From positions 3,410,001-3,474,000 of the forward strand of contig CM062382.1 in assembly GCA_031310005.1 (NCBI GenBank): a DNA stretch of 64,000 nt, written 5' to 3'. Positions 12,763-25,076 of this stretch are shown here, one piece after another. The translations under genes and the position numbers were made by a program. The notes beneath the pieces are model-generated. The model did not search any database. It saw only the letters and a list, made by a program, of their open reading frames with translations, and had not been told where the DNA came from. The stretch comes from Dactylellina haptotyla (Eukaryota; Ascomycota; Orbiliomycetes; Orbiliales; Orbiliaceae). Each line of letters opens with the position of its first letter. The first letter of the stretch is position 1.

Positions 12763-15700
12763 CAGGAGATAGAAAGAAGGGAGTATTTTACTCGAATTGC
12801 AACCAATATGGCGCCGGAATTTTCTTTGTCTTCAGTTAAACTTTGTTCCTTCAATAGTATGCTTTTGCTTTGCTTTGTGTTTGCCGTCTAGAAACCTCTT
12901 CACCCAGTTAATTTCTGCGCATCATATATTGAGAATTCCTTGACATGTAGCTATTTGACTCTCTCTCTCTCTCTCTCTCTCTGTTGCTTTTTCTTTTTGG
13001 AGTTTTGCTTTTTTTTTCTCTCCCGTTCTGAGAACTATCATACTTTCTTCAATCCTATTTATGTTTTATTGCAAATTTTATTTTTTTTGGAAAGCTATAG
13101 ATACAATTTTTCTTCTGTTGTTCCTATTTCTATATCTCTTTAGTTTAAGTTCCCTTCTTTGTGTCTTTTTTTCTTTTGTTTTTTTTTTTTATCTTTCTCT
13201 AGTTTCAATAGCAGTACAGGATGCTTGCTTGCTACGCAAATTCTTCCAAGACTTACCGGTTTTGTTCTTTCTATTGTTCTATTGATCGATTTAACTTTGA
13301 AATTGAATTGCAATATCTTAACAATGGCCGCGACACCAAACTATTAATAGCTTCAAGGGGTACCCTATTACTGAATCCTTGGATGTAGAAATCCACCTCC
13401 TCAGCAGCGTTGTCTAAAGCGCAAATCCAAAGTGTCTGCATCAATCCAGCATTAACGTTTTTAAAGGCGTTAGCAAAATTACGAAAGTAGTCTATAGATA
13501 GAAGATTAAGGCACATTGGCACGTGCCGCGAACTTGAGATGTCACATTAGAGGATATTTCAGCACATAAACCCAAGCGCCTAATAAGCAGATACCTCTGA
13601 GGCTGGTCAACTGGAAATGATGTAAGGTAGAGAGTACGCAGCAGACAGGAATACTGTGCCAATATTATATTCCACTGCCACTTCCCCAGCGCGTAAGATA
13701 CTTTGTTTTACCCAAATCAGCAAAACAATCCCCCCTGGATTCCCGGCGCAGTGGAAGCAGTTTGGGCGCGACTGCGCCAACCGAATAACCTCAACTTTCC
13801 CGTGGTTTCCTTTCAGGTGGTAGGTATATATGCATGCATCAGTGAGACAAGCTTTGTGACAAGAGATCCTTTGGTTGAATATCAGGGAACCAGATAGAGA
13901 GCCTTTGCACTTGCGGCAGCTAGCAAGCGCTAGAGTAAATTAAAATCTGTGTAACTTCGACCTCTTGAACCTTTTGACCCCACAACATGCACGTGGTGAA
14001 TGGGCTTATGTGTTGACCAAACACCACGACCATGATGATTTTGGTTTTCGAGGGCTGTGGCAGATTTTACAAAACATTACCCCAAAATCGTTAGTAATCG
14101 AATTACAAGTCTCCGATTTCCGATTTCTCGAGGGATTTATTGGAACTGATTTATTTCCCTCCCTGTTGTGCAACCTTCTCTCTGTCCAAGAGTCGACTCA
14201 GAGTTCGAGGGTTCAGACCAGGCTTGGAACCAACTAGCGTGGATGTTCGGATAGAATACATTCGCCTTCGAGTTAATGCCAGGGCAAGAGAGATTTAAAA
14301 CCAGTCGCGTCGCGACACATCATGATGGTGGTCGACACGGAACGGCGAAAAGACCTCGTGACCTTGAAACTTCCCCATAGTTGCAGGTGCTGGAGCCCTC
14401 ACTACCCCAATCGAACCAGCCAGCTTACGGGAATCATCCAAAGTGAGTTTTTTTTTTTCCCCTTCGCAAAAAGAAGTTGTGGGGGCGGGATTTTTCTTGC
14501 TATGCAAGCCAGGAGAAGCAGACGCCTTATTTGTTTCGGTACCCCGCAAAGATTGTTTGCAATTTCTGGCCGGGTTCTCAGCGGCACTTGACCGCTCGGT
14601 CGCACTAGTCAACGGATCTTCCCTCTCGCCTCCGTTCTGCCGTCACGCGAGCCATCCCCGGCCTAGGTGAGCCCTACAAGTTTTGGGTTCAAAATTATTG
14701 ATTAATCCTCTAGTATTGATTTCATTTCTTGTAAAGTAAATCCGGAGATATGACAGCTTCTGATCCTACATGTTGACCTTAGGGACTACTTCTCCTTGAT
14801 AAACCAGAGGAGAATTTGACCGCATCTTTGATACCAAGTTGGTCCCTCTTTTGGGAAGCCGAGCTCTCCGAAACACTTCTCAATCTTCCAGGATGTGGCC
14901 CTCGAAACAGAGGTTTCCTTAGTAATTGTGGGGGTGCAACAAGCACCAGACGCAGGACAAGGCCACCATGATTGACTCGAAGAGTACAGAGGGCCAAAAT
15001 ATTGCATGTAACTTGCATGACCATGCAGAAAACTTTTCGCGCAAACCAGCGTCTCGAAAGAGATAATGGAGAATCGGGGAGCCGGTACCCGCTGTAATAG
15101 ATCCTTCCTCTGGTTTACAAAACTCATCCCAACATTCCACCTTGCATGAATGAAGTCTTACTGCGCAACATATATATTTCTCTGGATCTTCCACTAGGAT
15201 TACCTTCCCCAGATTTTCGCTGCACCCCATATATTGGCACACGCAACACTCACAGATCCCCTTGCCCCAATCCCTCCCTCTCTTCTCATCGAAGGACTGA
15301 AAGATCAAGTCTACAAAAAAGGCATCCTTCTGTTACACCACAATAAACATCGCGGCGAACGCATTCGAATGCATCCAACGACCTTTTCCTTGTTTTTCCA
15401 TCTCAAGAAGCCTCCCTAACTTCAGTCCTCTGTAACTTTCTGAAAGCAACGCGCATTATACCGCATACGACAGGGTATCACTTGCCTTCTAGAATTTACA
15501 TCATACCCATACTCTCCTGGGCTATTTCACGCAGGTTCCGAATACGTAATTGAAAATTCAAAGAAGCTTGTGCCAATTACATGGGCCAGCAAAGGCTAGC
15601 GCGTCCTAGCTAGCTGCCACAAAATCAACACATTTTCCTTTCCCCAGCACGCCCATTCTGGTGGAACCATATCACACTCGGACGACACAACATATCGACG

Positions 15701-15886
15701 GCGTAACTCTCTCGCGCTCCCGGATTAGCAACAACCAAACCGTCGCATCAATTATATCCCAAAGTCCTAGGACACCTTGTATTTAAAAGAACCAAAGGCT
15801 GCTGGACATATCCTCGGCTGAGTCCCGCGTCACTTCCCGTCTCGAGTAGCAGAAACATCACTATTAATATTTGAGGATCCTTCGAT
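12763..15886. other. Gene-poor region with pyrimidine repeats
   Basis: This interval holds the 3' flank of the zinc-finger gene, a perfect CT repeat at 12959-12982 and a T-rich tract (13000-13200). No gene is supported further on. Frames at 14295-15308 overlap on both strands and look accidental. Confidence 0.4.
12959..12982. repeat. (CT)12 microsatellite
   Basis: Twelve perfect CT units, about 200 bp beyond the stop codon of the zinc-finger gene and followed by a long T-rich tract. Confidence 0.95.
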
Positions 15887-16246
15887 ATGTCGGAAAAACC
15901 AATAACGCTCCCTCCAGCTCCTCCTAGCATTCTCAAAGCGCCTGTGCGCCCTTCTTCCTCCTCCACCACCGGGCAATCTCAGTGCGAAAAGTGCTCAATT
16001 CACACGAAGACCACCAGTAACCAGACGACGTCACCAAAAGAAGGAGAATCCGAACATTCGAACCTCGCAGCGTGTGGCGAATGGTTAGGGTGCATGTGCG
16101 GCGCAATATACTTTGTGGTTTGCTGGAGCTGCACTTTAAGCGGCGAGGTTAAAAGTCACAAGGATGCCCGACGAGGGAGCGCAAACACTATGACAGAACG
16201 AAAAGGCAGCACGGGTAGCTGCACATGCAAGAACAATCTGCCTTGA
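15887..16246 (+). CDS. Small Pro/Cys-containing ORF, doubtful
   Basis: An open frame of 119 codons begins MSEKPITLPPAPPSILKAP. It has a CX2C pair (QCEKCSIH), a hydrophobic Cys-containing stretch near residues 65-82 (LGCMCGAIYFVVCWSC) and a basic tail ending in CTCKNNLP. The Pro-rich start and even codon use are protein-like, and it is the best candidate in a 7-kb gene-poor region. I recognise no family. The hydrophobic Cys-rich segment is reminiscent of small membrane-anchored Cys-rich proteins, but this is weak. It could be a chance frame. Confidence 0.3.
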   Translation: MSEKPITLPPAPPSILKAPVRPSSSSTTGQSQCEKCSIHTKTTSNQTTSPKEGESEHSNLAACGEWLGCMCGAIYFVVCWSCTLSGEVKSHKDARRGSANTMTERKGSTGSCTCKNNLP

Positions 16247-19200
16247 CCCTTTCGGTCTATTGAAGGTCTCTGACTCACTACATTCCGTGTTTTTGATAGA
16301 GAAATGAGCTAGGAAGTTCGGATCCAACGACTTTTCATTTTTTATTCCTTTCCATGTCCTTAATGCATCTTTCATAACTTGGATATACAGCTCGTTCAAG
16401 CAGCAACCAGCCTAATTCACTGACTAATTACTTCATTTCATAATAAAAGTATTATAGATCGTGGTAAATTTCATCCATTGTGCTGTTTAACATTTAAAAG
16501 AAGAATTTATCATTAATTAGTTGGAGGTGTAACTCTAGACTGGTATGTGTAGGGACGCGACGACCTGTAGACAGATACTAGAGCATTTCATCAATTGATC
16601 GCGAACCCGGACCCGATTACCCGCGAATTTTCCAGTGCCATTGACAACTTCCTCTTGCTAAATCCGTTGAACACTCTTCTATACTCCATCGTTGCTTGTA
16701 TACTGGGCAATGTTCTTCGGGACTGAATGTTGCCATCCTCCTAATTCGATTTACTTTCCATATATATTTCTATATATTCTAGTCTCTCAAATATAGCAGG
16801 ATCGATGTGGTAGTTCCGAAACCCGTCGCACTAGATCATGATACCTGGCACTCCACAACATTCCCTATAACATGCGGCGTTGCCTCCGTCATGAAGCGTA
16901 TCGAGCCCGGTTTTCTCCACTTAGACGGGCCGGACTCTCAAATTGTCGAGATTTCCCGTTCCCCGTCACTATAGGAGAGTTTTTAATAGTCCCCGTGTTG
17001 ACGGAAGAGGTACATGTATTATAAAATAAAAATCACTAGAGTTCTTGGGTCAACAGAGTTACACATGTCCGTTCTGCCACCCTGGCCAAGCCCTATAACT
17101 TCCCGCTTATCCTTATCCAGGTTGTGGATTTTAAATTCTTATCAAAAAAAAAAAAGCCCCCAAATAATAGATCAAGGTCCACATATTGATCAACTAAACT
17201 ATCGTACAATAGGCATGGTGATGAATCTTGGCTCCCGAGGAAATTATTCCGTACTTTTCTTGGGGTGACCAACCGCTCAAACTAAAAGCTGTCCTCAGTT
17301 CGGGTAAGAATGTAGGCATAGGGGGTAAACCTCAGCGAGTTACCATGAAGATCGTCAAAAATCATTAAACGGGCGCTGCTTAACTAGTTGGTTTCCACAT
17401 TCGTGGTACACCGTACCAATATGGAAGATTCCTGATCGGGCTACTGTTGTTTTCTTGCCGTTTTCGGAGCGTAGATTATACTCGAGCCGTTTGAAAACCA
17501 AGCATTTTAAGTTTTAACTAAACCGTTCGTCCCTTGCTGTGACTACTCGCTAGATGCCCTTCCTTGCTTCGTCAAACTTTTCTGCCTTATAGTGCATACC
17601 AGAGGTCCACGTATGCTTCTTAAAATGTCGACGTAGATAGTCTGAAAGCCTCAAATCCACGACTGCGTAAATTGCGAATGTCAATGGATCGAAAGAGGTG
17701 CCACATTTCCGATAACCAGGCCTGGTCAGCCGGGAAAGTGGATATCACATCCCCAGATTTTTTATATGAGCAAGGAATGAGGGAGGGGAAAGCTTAAACA
17801 GTGCTGAGAGCGCGCCATGACGTCTCCTGTAACACAGAAATTAGAAAGGGGCTAGGGACTGGTGTTTTCCACAACCCTTAGATGCATGCAATCAAGGCAA
17901 CAAAGCAGTCCCGGGCAAACAACACCTTTTCGATCATATGGACAATAGGCAAATTCCAGAGGGAGAAATTCTGGAAGGTGATGAAGCCAAAGTAAGGAGC
18001 TGGACTTGACAGATGGCACTAACGGTATCGATAACAGGGGATTCGTGTTTGTTGACCGAATTTGCAACCAAATCTGATCTTTCACGCTCCCCATTTCTCC
18101 TTATCGATACTTCGGGCTAGGGTGAGCAGTACTGAAGATTGAGTCCATTTAATAATGTTGATCTATCCCATTCTGAAGTCGTATTTGTGGGTTCGTAATG
18201 AAAAGGACGGGATTCAAATATCTCCGTCAACACGGTCGCATTTCGTGCACGGGAGGCCAAGCGATGAAGACAAATACCCTTGCTCGCCCCGTACTATATT
18301 TTGCCCAGATTTACTACGTGAGTTCCGTTCACAAGAAGGTGCTATCGCAATTCGCCATTCACATGGAATACGATACGCTAACACACTTAACCAGCATACC
18401 AGTGAATTTCCTCCTTAATAAAGAGATAATTTTAGAAGTGTGGTTGTGGTGGATCCATGGGAAAAGATTTCAATTGGCAAGTGTGAAAAAGAGGTAGAAC
18501 AAGCGAAAGCGTAAATGACGATCACTTGGATCGTGTGATTCAGTCGAATTTTAAAGCTCTTGTCGCGCGGCCAGGTGCCCAGAAGCTAAAGCTGTCAAAA
18601 TCTCTTCTCTGAGTGGACGGTAAATTTGCCACTGCAAAGAAGTCTTCACGAATGTAATTTTAACAGTGGAGCGGCGTCTCTCCAACCAGGTCGCCAATGT
18701 GGTCTTGGATAATGGATTTTGGTCTTGTTCTCTAATAGGGGGAAATAGGGTGAGTTCGGCGTTGGGTACGGGAGAAGCCAATGCGATGCCCTTGTTCTCA
18801 CTGGTCAACTCCTTACTTGAAACGCCTTACCCGGAAGACCGCTAATTTGATTGGTCCGAATACAACCCTTGGCGACCCTTCTGCAAAATGCATTATTCGC
18901 AGCCGAGCGACTGGAGTCGCTTTGCTAAAAGTGTTTCTTTGGGATCAGACTAGTAAACAATACCCACATTGTGCGCTCCATAATTTTCCTGCAAGATGCA
19001 TCGCTGTCCGGTAGAATATGGCGACAAAAAGAGGCGCGAATCCAGAACAGTCGTTGTAGACTAAGGACATGGCGCGGAAAGTCTTAGTGCTCTGCCACAG
19101 GACGGCCAGTAATTTCGAATTTCAAGTTTCCAGGAAGAGAAGCTGGCAAAGGAGTCTGCGAGAGAAATTCCAAGACACTACCGTCCTGTCTGAGCTCGTC

Positions 19201-19853
19201 TTGAGTGCAACGCTCAAGACGTAATTTGGAAGCGAAAGTCCTCCCCCTTTTTTCTTTCTCTTCACTAGACAACCGTGGGCAATGCTGGTTCAATAAACAA
19301 ACTGAGCGCATGGCGGATGCGACCTCATTGGGGGGAAGTCCCTCTCATTTGGAAAAGTCCTAGAGAGGCCTAGCCTAACCCAACTAGCGTAGAAGAGACG
19401 AGGATGAGAGACTCAACTTCCAGTTCCTGCCGCTCATATGCCTGCAGGCACACGGCTGTTGTTTCTTGTCAGGCACCATGCAGGCCATGTCCAATCCCTG
19501 TCCGCCCTCCTCGACCGCCCACAACCGTGCTGGGTGCGCAGCAGGCTGATGTTTCAAAGACGGCCACGATAAAATGGGCCCGTTGCCCGCCGAATGTCGA
19601 TTCTTTCTTTCTCCTCTCCCTCCTCACCGCATCATCGGGCTCTTGCGCTGTTCTCTCTTATCGTCTTGCTTTCCTTTTGCTCCTCTTCGAGCGTCCATTC
19701 TTTCACCAAATCCAGTCAGTCGATCTTTGTGCTACCTTCGTTTTTTCCAACAACCTCAACGCAACTTGCGATTTGATTCATTTCGATTCGAGACTTTTCA
19801 GTTTACAACAGGCTTGGTTCTTGTAGAAAATACTTCACCACTTTCTATTCAAA
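16247..19853. other. Gene-poor region and promoter of the GPI-type protein gene
   Basis: No gene seen between 16247 and about 19400. The last 250 bases before the ATG at 19854 are strongly pyrimidine-rich (CT blocks at 19605-19680), typical of the leader of a highly expressed fungal gene. Confidence 0.4.
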
Positions 19854-20987
19854 ATGCGTTTCCAATATGTTGCCCTGGCCTTGGCCATGACTGCGTCCGC
19901 TTCTGCCGACTACGGTTACCTTGATAATACCGTCCCAACTGTCCACCCAACTTCCGCTCCCACCGACGCCCCGGCTGGCTATGGTTCTTCCAGCGCCGCC
20001 CCGGCTCCAGTGAAGACCAACACCTACAAGGCTCCTTCAGTTGAGCCAGTCCCCGCTGCCACCTACGGTAGCGCTCCTTCTTCTGCCGCTCCAGTTCCAA
20101 AGCCAACTGGCTACGGAAGCGCTGCCCCGGTCCCAGTCCCAACCAGCACTACCACCAAGTGCACCAAGGGTGAGGCCGGCTACTCTTCTGAAGCCGAGGC
20201 TGTTCCAACCTACACCCCATCCGGTGTCCCATACGGCACCTACCCAGAGAGCTCCAGCTCCGCCGTTGAGGCCATCCCAACCTACGCCTCTGAGGTCCCA
20301 GTCCCAGTTTACTACTCCTCTGAGACCTCCGAGGCCGTTGCCGTCCCAACGACCACTTCTTGCACCAAGGGTCTTGGTCACTCTTCTGAGGCCGTCCCAA
20401 GCGTCCCAGTCTACGAGTCCACTCCAGTTGCTATTCCAGCTACTTACTCCACTCCTTGCACTGAGACCGTCCACACCACCGAGACCATCTACTCTACCCG
20501 CACCAACACCTACTACCACACCGTCGTCGTCCCATCTGAGACTCCTTCCCCAGTCTGCCCAGGTGGATACGGCTGCCCACCAGTCCCAGCCACCACTGAG
20601 ACTCCAATTGCTACCCCAGTCCCAGTCTGCCCAGGTGGATACGGATGCCCAGAGGAGACCTACAGCAGCACCGTCACTCTTCAGACCACCGTCTATATCA
20701 ACAGTGTCAACGGAACCAAGACCCACACTGTCACCTACGAGACTCCTGCTCCAGTCTGCCCAGGTGGTTACAACTGCCCAAGCACCCTCGTCACCTCCAC
20801 CCCAGTCTACATTCCAACCTACGCTCCAGTCTGCCCTGGCGGATACGGATGCCCAGGTACCAACGAGACCACTCCTACCAACCCAGTTGTCCCACCAACT
20901 TACACTGGCGCTTCCGGCAAGGTCCAGATCACTGGTCTCTTCGCTGCCTCCGCTGTTATGGCCGTCTTTGCCATCATGAACTTGTAA
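19854..20987 (+). CDS. GPI-type cell-wall protein with CPGGYGCP repeats
   Basis: Intronless, 377 residues. A signal peptide (MRFQYVALALAMTASASA, cleavage after about residue 18) is followed by a Ser/Thr/Pro/Tyr-rich extracellular region suited to O-mannosylation. There are two CTKG boxes. The C-terminal half has four copies of VCPGGYGCP (one reads GYNCP) spaced 25-60 residues apart, each with one Cys pair. The protein ends in a hydrophobic helix (GLFAASAVMAVFAIMNL) after a small-residue stretch (TGASGK), the layout of a GPI attachment signal. Codon use is strongly biased to C-ending codons (CCA/CCC, GTC, ACC), which suggests high expression. It is probably a structural cell-wall mannoprotein; no enzymatic domain is seen. 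Long frames on the opposite and same strand are by-products of the codon bias. Confidence 0.88.
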   Translation: MRFQYVALALAMTASASADYGYLDNTVPTVHPTSAPTDAPAGYGSSSAAPAPVKTNTYKAPSVEPVPAATYGSAPSSAAPVPKPTGYGSAAPVPVPTSTTTKCTKGEAGYSSEAEAVPTYTPSGVPYGTYPESSSSAVEAIPTYASEVPVPVYYSSETSEAVAVPTTTSCTKGLGHSSEAVPSVPVYESTPVAIPATYSTPCTETVHTTETIYSTRTNTYYHTVVVPSETPSPVCPGGYGCPPVPATTETPIATPVPVCPGGYGCPEETYSSTVTLQTTVYINSVNGTKTHTVTYETPAPVCPGGYNCPSTLVTSTPVYIPTYAPVCPGGYGCPGTNETTPTNPVVPPTYTGASGKVQITGLFAASAVMAVFAIMNL

Positions 20988-23930
20988 ATGTGGACATGAA
21001 AACTTTATTTACCTTCTAGGAGAAGGTCGTGGGATAGCAAGATACCACTTCATTTTACTTTGTTTTCTCTTTTGTATTTAAAAATCTTACTTTTATCCTC
21101 TTAGCGTAATTTCTAGTTCTCTATACCTTTGCATCCAAATGCAACATTAGGCATGTGCATTTTTGCATTCTAGTCGATCTAACATCGGCATTAACTTTTT
21201 GCATTCATGATACCATATTTTACCGCTGTATCTTAGTGTTTATATTTATTTCCTTTGTCCTGCTCCTGTTCCTTTTTCATCTTGTACGATATTGTCCGTC
21301 ACACTCGGCTAAAGGCCGTACAGCGAGCGCAAAGATTCTAGCAATCTAATTGAAAGAGCTAAGTGTTCTACGAGAACCTTACGCTTTATTGTTTTATAAT
21401 TCAATCCTATATGTGCAAAAATATGTTTCCGCTTCAAACGTTGAGTCTCGGTGTGCGCCAAAACAAAAGAGCCCGTCCGTTGTTCCAACGTCCTTTTCAA
21501 GAAGGAGCAGATTCTTGATCCAAACTTTCAACAACACAGCCATTACTCTGATGTACATTTATCATCAGAGGAGCATTGACGTCCAAATGATGAATATGAG
21601 ACCTTTGAACATCCTAAATAGATCGGTAAACGAATATCAGTCATTGAGGCATTCGTAATCCGAATACTTCCGGATAGAACCAAACCGTGTTGGCCTCATC
21701 AGCTAAAATTCCTGTTAGTTCTTGTTGCGAAGTCGAACTTGGTACACGAACTATGTTATTTATTGTGCAGCACTAATTCATATGAAATCGAAGCAATTAT
21801 GGAATCTAGTCTGGTAAACTATCCCAATATATGATAATGATGGCTTCAATTATTTATCAGCTGTAAACCCGTTTGATATAGGTTCTTATAGCTGTCCACC
21901 AGGTCGGGTTGATACAACAGTACCGGTATATACCTACATTGAAACTCTAACTTCTACAACACAAATTTGTTGTCAGCCTCTCGCGAAACGCCAACTTTGG
22001 GAATATTATATGTAGACAAATTTGTCGATTTCATGAAAAGAAGAGGTACCTTCGAGAAATTGAAGGCATTAATGTATGATGTCGCAAAGGTACTCCATGT
22101 AGCGATGATTTCGTTCTCTATTTAGCCAAAATTCGACTGACAACTCAATGTTCACCAATCAAATGCATTCCCAAAATGGGAAAGTCTAACATCAACCCTT
22201 GCGAGGGTGAAAATTTTCAAGTCAAATATCCACCCAATAGTTAAATTGATATCTACGACCATAGAACGAGGAAAGTTGGGTATCCCGTCCGCTCTGCCTT
22301 ACACAAGCCTCGTATCGATCAAGTAGTAGTATCGTGGGTGACCAGATGCGAATTCTGATTGTTGTAGTTCATCTTTTTTCCTCCACATACACATTTTTTA
22401 TTTTTTCCCTCTCGACTTTTTTTTTTTTTTTTTTTTTTGGGGTTTCGTCTTGAGCATTTTGATGAAATGATAATATAAAAGTGTAAAGTGATTTATTTTA
22501 ACTAACTGAAGACATATTTGTTCAGATACTTATCACTATGTGAACATGCCCCTCTCGAAATACTCAGTGGTGGAAGCTGCGTACAAGATCACATAGCGTT
22601 TGTCTCGAGTCCGGATTCCACTGCGCAGGGAATTGCTTCTACATACGAGACTAAACTATTCCTAGATCTACGATATGGAAACTCAGATTAACGATCCAGA
22701 GCACAGAGCCACCTATTGCCAATCAACATTTCGCCATAAAACATACGTACTAGATAGTCTTTGCGTCCTGCTCATGCATCTGAATTCATATTGTAATGAG
22801 TTTGATATTGGAGCCGTGTTTTCTATAGATATACAGCCGCTGTTATCATGCAACCTGAACCGAATCGATCCTTGCCAAAGAATTCCAGTTCCCCAAGTCC
22901 GCAACTTCCACCACGCTAATTAAACAAGCTTCAATAAGATCAGTTTAGTTATAGTTTAATCTTAAAATTTTCTAAAGTTGTTCATGGAATAATAACATTA
23001 TATGTAGAGCGTGGTACGCTAGATCTACAAATAATAGTTGAATAGGATCTAAGATCTATAGATTTTAAATTAGATTAGAATAGCGCGGGCAGATTACATT
23101 GCCACCAAATCCCTACTCCTTGATAATGACGAGCTCTCTACTTTTCTTCTTATCTGATTGATATCCATCCAGGGTATATTTCCGCACTTTATCTAGTGGG
23201 AACACTAAAACCCAACTAATGTTTAAATAGGTCGGACCAACAGATCGATGTCATGACTAGCATGCTAGTGTTCGCGGTAGCGTTGGGGCATCGGGACGAT
23301 CAAAATCCAACACAACATACCTCCAGTGTTGTATTGATATTTCAGAACCAGGATATTTGCGAACGCTAGGACCCCGAGACGAAGATGTCGGCGCCGTCCG
23401 TGAGTTAACTAGGCTCTGCAATTGGATTAAACGTCGGCTAAAGCATTTTCATCATAATTTTAATAACAGGGGTGGTCACGTTTTCTAATTGCTAATGTAG
23501 ATGTTTCATTATATCAGGCACGAACAATGAACATGAACGGTTAATCATGGACATCAAGGCAAGCCACACCACTATTTCGTGAACGGCCTAGAAATAATTA
23601 CACCAGTTGGATTTTAGATTGGATATTCCCACTTATATGCAGATCACATCATGGTATCAAAACTTTCACAATTACGTAGCAGTTGGAGAGAAGTTGTTTG
23701 TCTGTCATAATGCAGATTGATTAATCAATTAACTGGAGTTTGTCAACTCCCTAAGTAATAAACATATACATGCATATGCATCGCTTCCAACAAATAACCT
23801 GGGTCGCTTTTTTAAAATGTAGTAGAACAAAAAACAAGAGTATGCTTTGATGAGGAGGGTACAGTGCACTCCCTTTCCCATGCAGATAATGCTATGCCGT
23901 TATTGTGAGCCGACAGAAAGTATTGTCAGC
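20988..23930. other. AT-rich intergenic region
   Basis: No gene seen. It holds a 22-T run at 22417-22438 and a 14-bp perfect palindrome ACTAGCATGCTAGT at 23256-23269. A frame at 22675-22923 is AT-rich and lacks any family feature. Confidence 0.4.
22417..22438. repeat. T22 homopolymer
   Basis: Uninterrupted run of 22 T followed by GGGG, in an AT-rich gene-free stretch. Confidence 0.9.
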
Positions 23931-25076
23931 TTAGTACTTCTTCCATCTTCCGCACTGGCCGTTGCTGACGGTGCCCTTGTAGGAGTTGTATCCGTAGCTT
24001 TGAGGAGCAGTGCTGAAGTGCTCGCTGCAGGAAGGAGCGGAGCACTTGTTGTTGAGCTTCAACCAGCAGGTCTTTCCCTTGGAGTCAGAGACGAAGTAGC
24101 TTCCAGCGCAGTCAGCAGATCCGTAGCTGTTGTGCTTCTGGCACTGAACGCAGCAGTCATAGGCGCTGTTGGCGACGACCTTAACTCCCCACTTTCCGAC
24201 GTTGACGGTGACGCTTCCGTTAGGACCGCTGTAGAGATTGCTGGCACCGCAAGCTGCGTAGGTGGTTGGTCCGGCGACTGGAACGGTCTTGGTCTTGGTC
24301 ACGGTAACATTCGACTTCTTAGTAGAAGTAACAGTGCAGGTAGAGTGAATAGTGGAGGTGGTGACAGTTGGGTTAGCGCAGACAGTAACAGTGACCGACT
24401 TGGTGTGGTTGACGGTCTTGGTCTTTCCGGCCTTGGTGACGGTGACCTTTGGTGGGGCAACTGTGACTGCGTGAGTGCAGGTCTTAGCAACAGTCGCAGT
24501 GCAAACGACAGCAGTTGGGTAGTTCTTGGGGGCTCCGCCGTTGTATCCGCCATTGTTGTAGCTACCATAGCCACCGTCACGCTTGTTGTACTTGTTGGCT
24601 GGGTCGTCACCGACGGCGACGAAACCGTATGGAGTTGGAACGGTGTATGGTGCACCGGTCTTCTTGGTGGTGACATCAACCGTGTGAGTGTAGACAATTG
24701 GGACAATCTTGGTCGAAGTGTAGACACTGGTGGCGTAGACAGTCTTGACGTTGCAGTGCTTCTTGACGGTACAAGTGGTAGTATGCTCCTTGGTCACGGT
24801 CTTGTCTGGGCCATAGACAGTGACGGTTCCAGTAGGACCATACTTGGTGACGGTGGCATCCTTAGTCTGGTAGACGTTCTTTGTGGAGGTTGGGACCTTG
24901 TAGACCGACTTGGTGCCGTAGGCAGTATGGCAAGCGCCCTTGGTAGTGTGAACCGAGGAGGCAGCACAAGTATTGGGGTTGGGGTTGACATATCCACCGT
25001 ACCCACCGGTGGCAGCGGTGGATGTGATAAGGGAGGCAAGGCCGACGAGGGCGCTGGAAATCAAAGTGGACTTCAT
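23931..25076 (-). CDS. Secreted low-complexity protein with Cys-rich Apple/PAN-like C-terminus
   Basis: Intronless, 381 residues, on the minus strand. A signal peptide (MKSTLISSALVGLASLITSTAA) is followed by a Gly/Tyr segment. Next is a long Thr/Val/Lys-rich region with repeated TKTV, TVTK and YTST elements, spaced Cys residues and a dibasic NKRDGGYG site that Kex2 could cut. The last 110 residues form a compact Cys-rich module: YAACGASNLYSG, YDCCVQCQKH, CAGSYFV, CWLKLNNKCSAPSC and GQCGRW. This spacing resembles PAN/Apple-like carbohydrate- or protein-binding modules of fungal secreted proteins. No GPI signal is present, so it is probably secreted or retained in the wall. The strand opposite is open for 413 codons, which I attribute to the biased codons of this gene. 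Confidence 0.87.
   Translation of the reverse strand: MKSTLISSALVGLASLITSTAATGGYGGYVNPNPNTCAASSVHTTKGACHTAYGTKSVYKVPTSTKNVYQTKDATVTKYGPTGTVTVYGPDKTVTKEHTTTCTVKKHCNVKTVYATSVYTSTKIVPIVYTHTVDVTTKKTGAPYTVPTPYGFVAVGDDPANKYNKRDGGYGSYNNGGYNGGAPKNYPTAVVCTATVAKTCTHAVTVAPPKVTVTKAGKTKTVNHTKSVTVTVCANPTVTTSTIHSTCTVTSTKKSNVTVTKTKTVPVAGPTTYAACGASNLYSGPNGSVTVNVGKWGVKVVANSAYDCCVQCQKHNSYGSADCAGSYFVSDSKGKTCWLKLNNKCSAPSCSEHFSTAPQSYGYNSYKGTVSNGQCGRWKKY

Noticed and set aside
20037-20979. Long overlapping frames on both strands of the GPI-type protein gene
   Set aside because: Codon-bias shadows. The true frame has a signal peptide, Cys repeats and a GPI signal.
23256-23269. 14-bp perfect palindrome ACTAGCATGCTAGT
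   Set aside because: Short and single in this window; not enough to call a binding site or transposon end.
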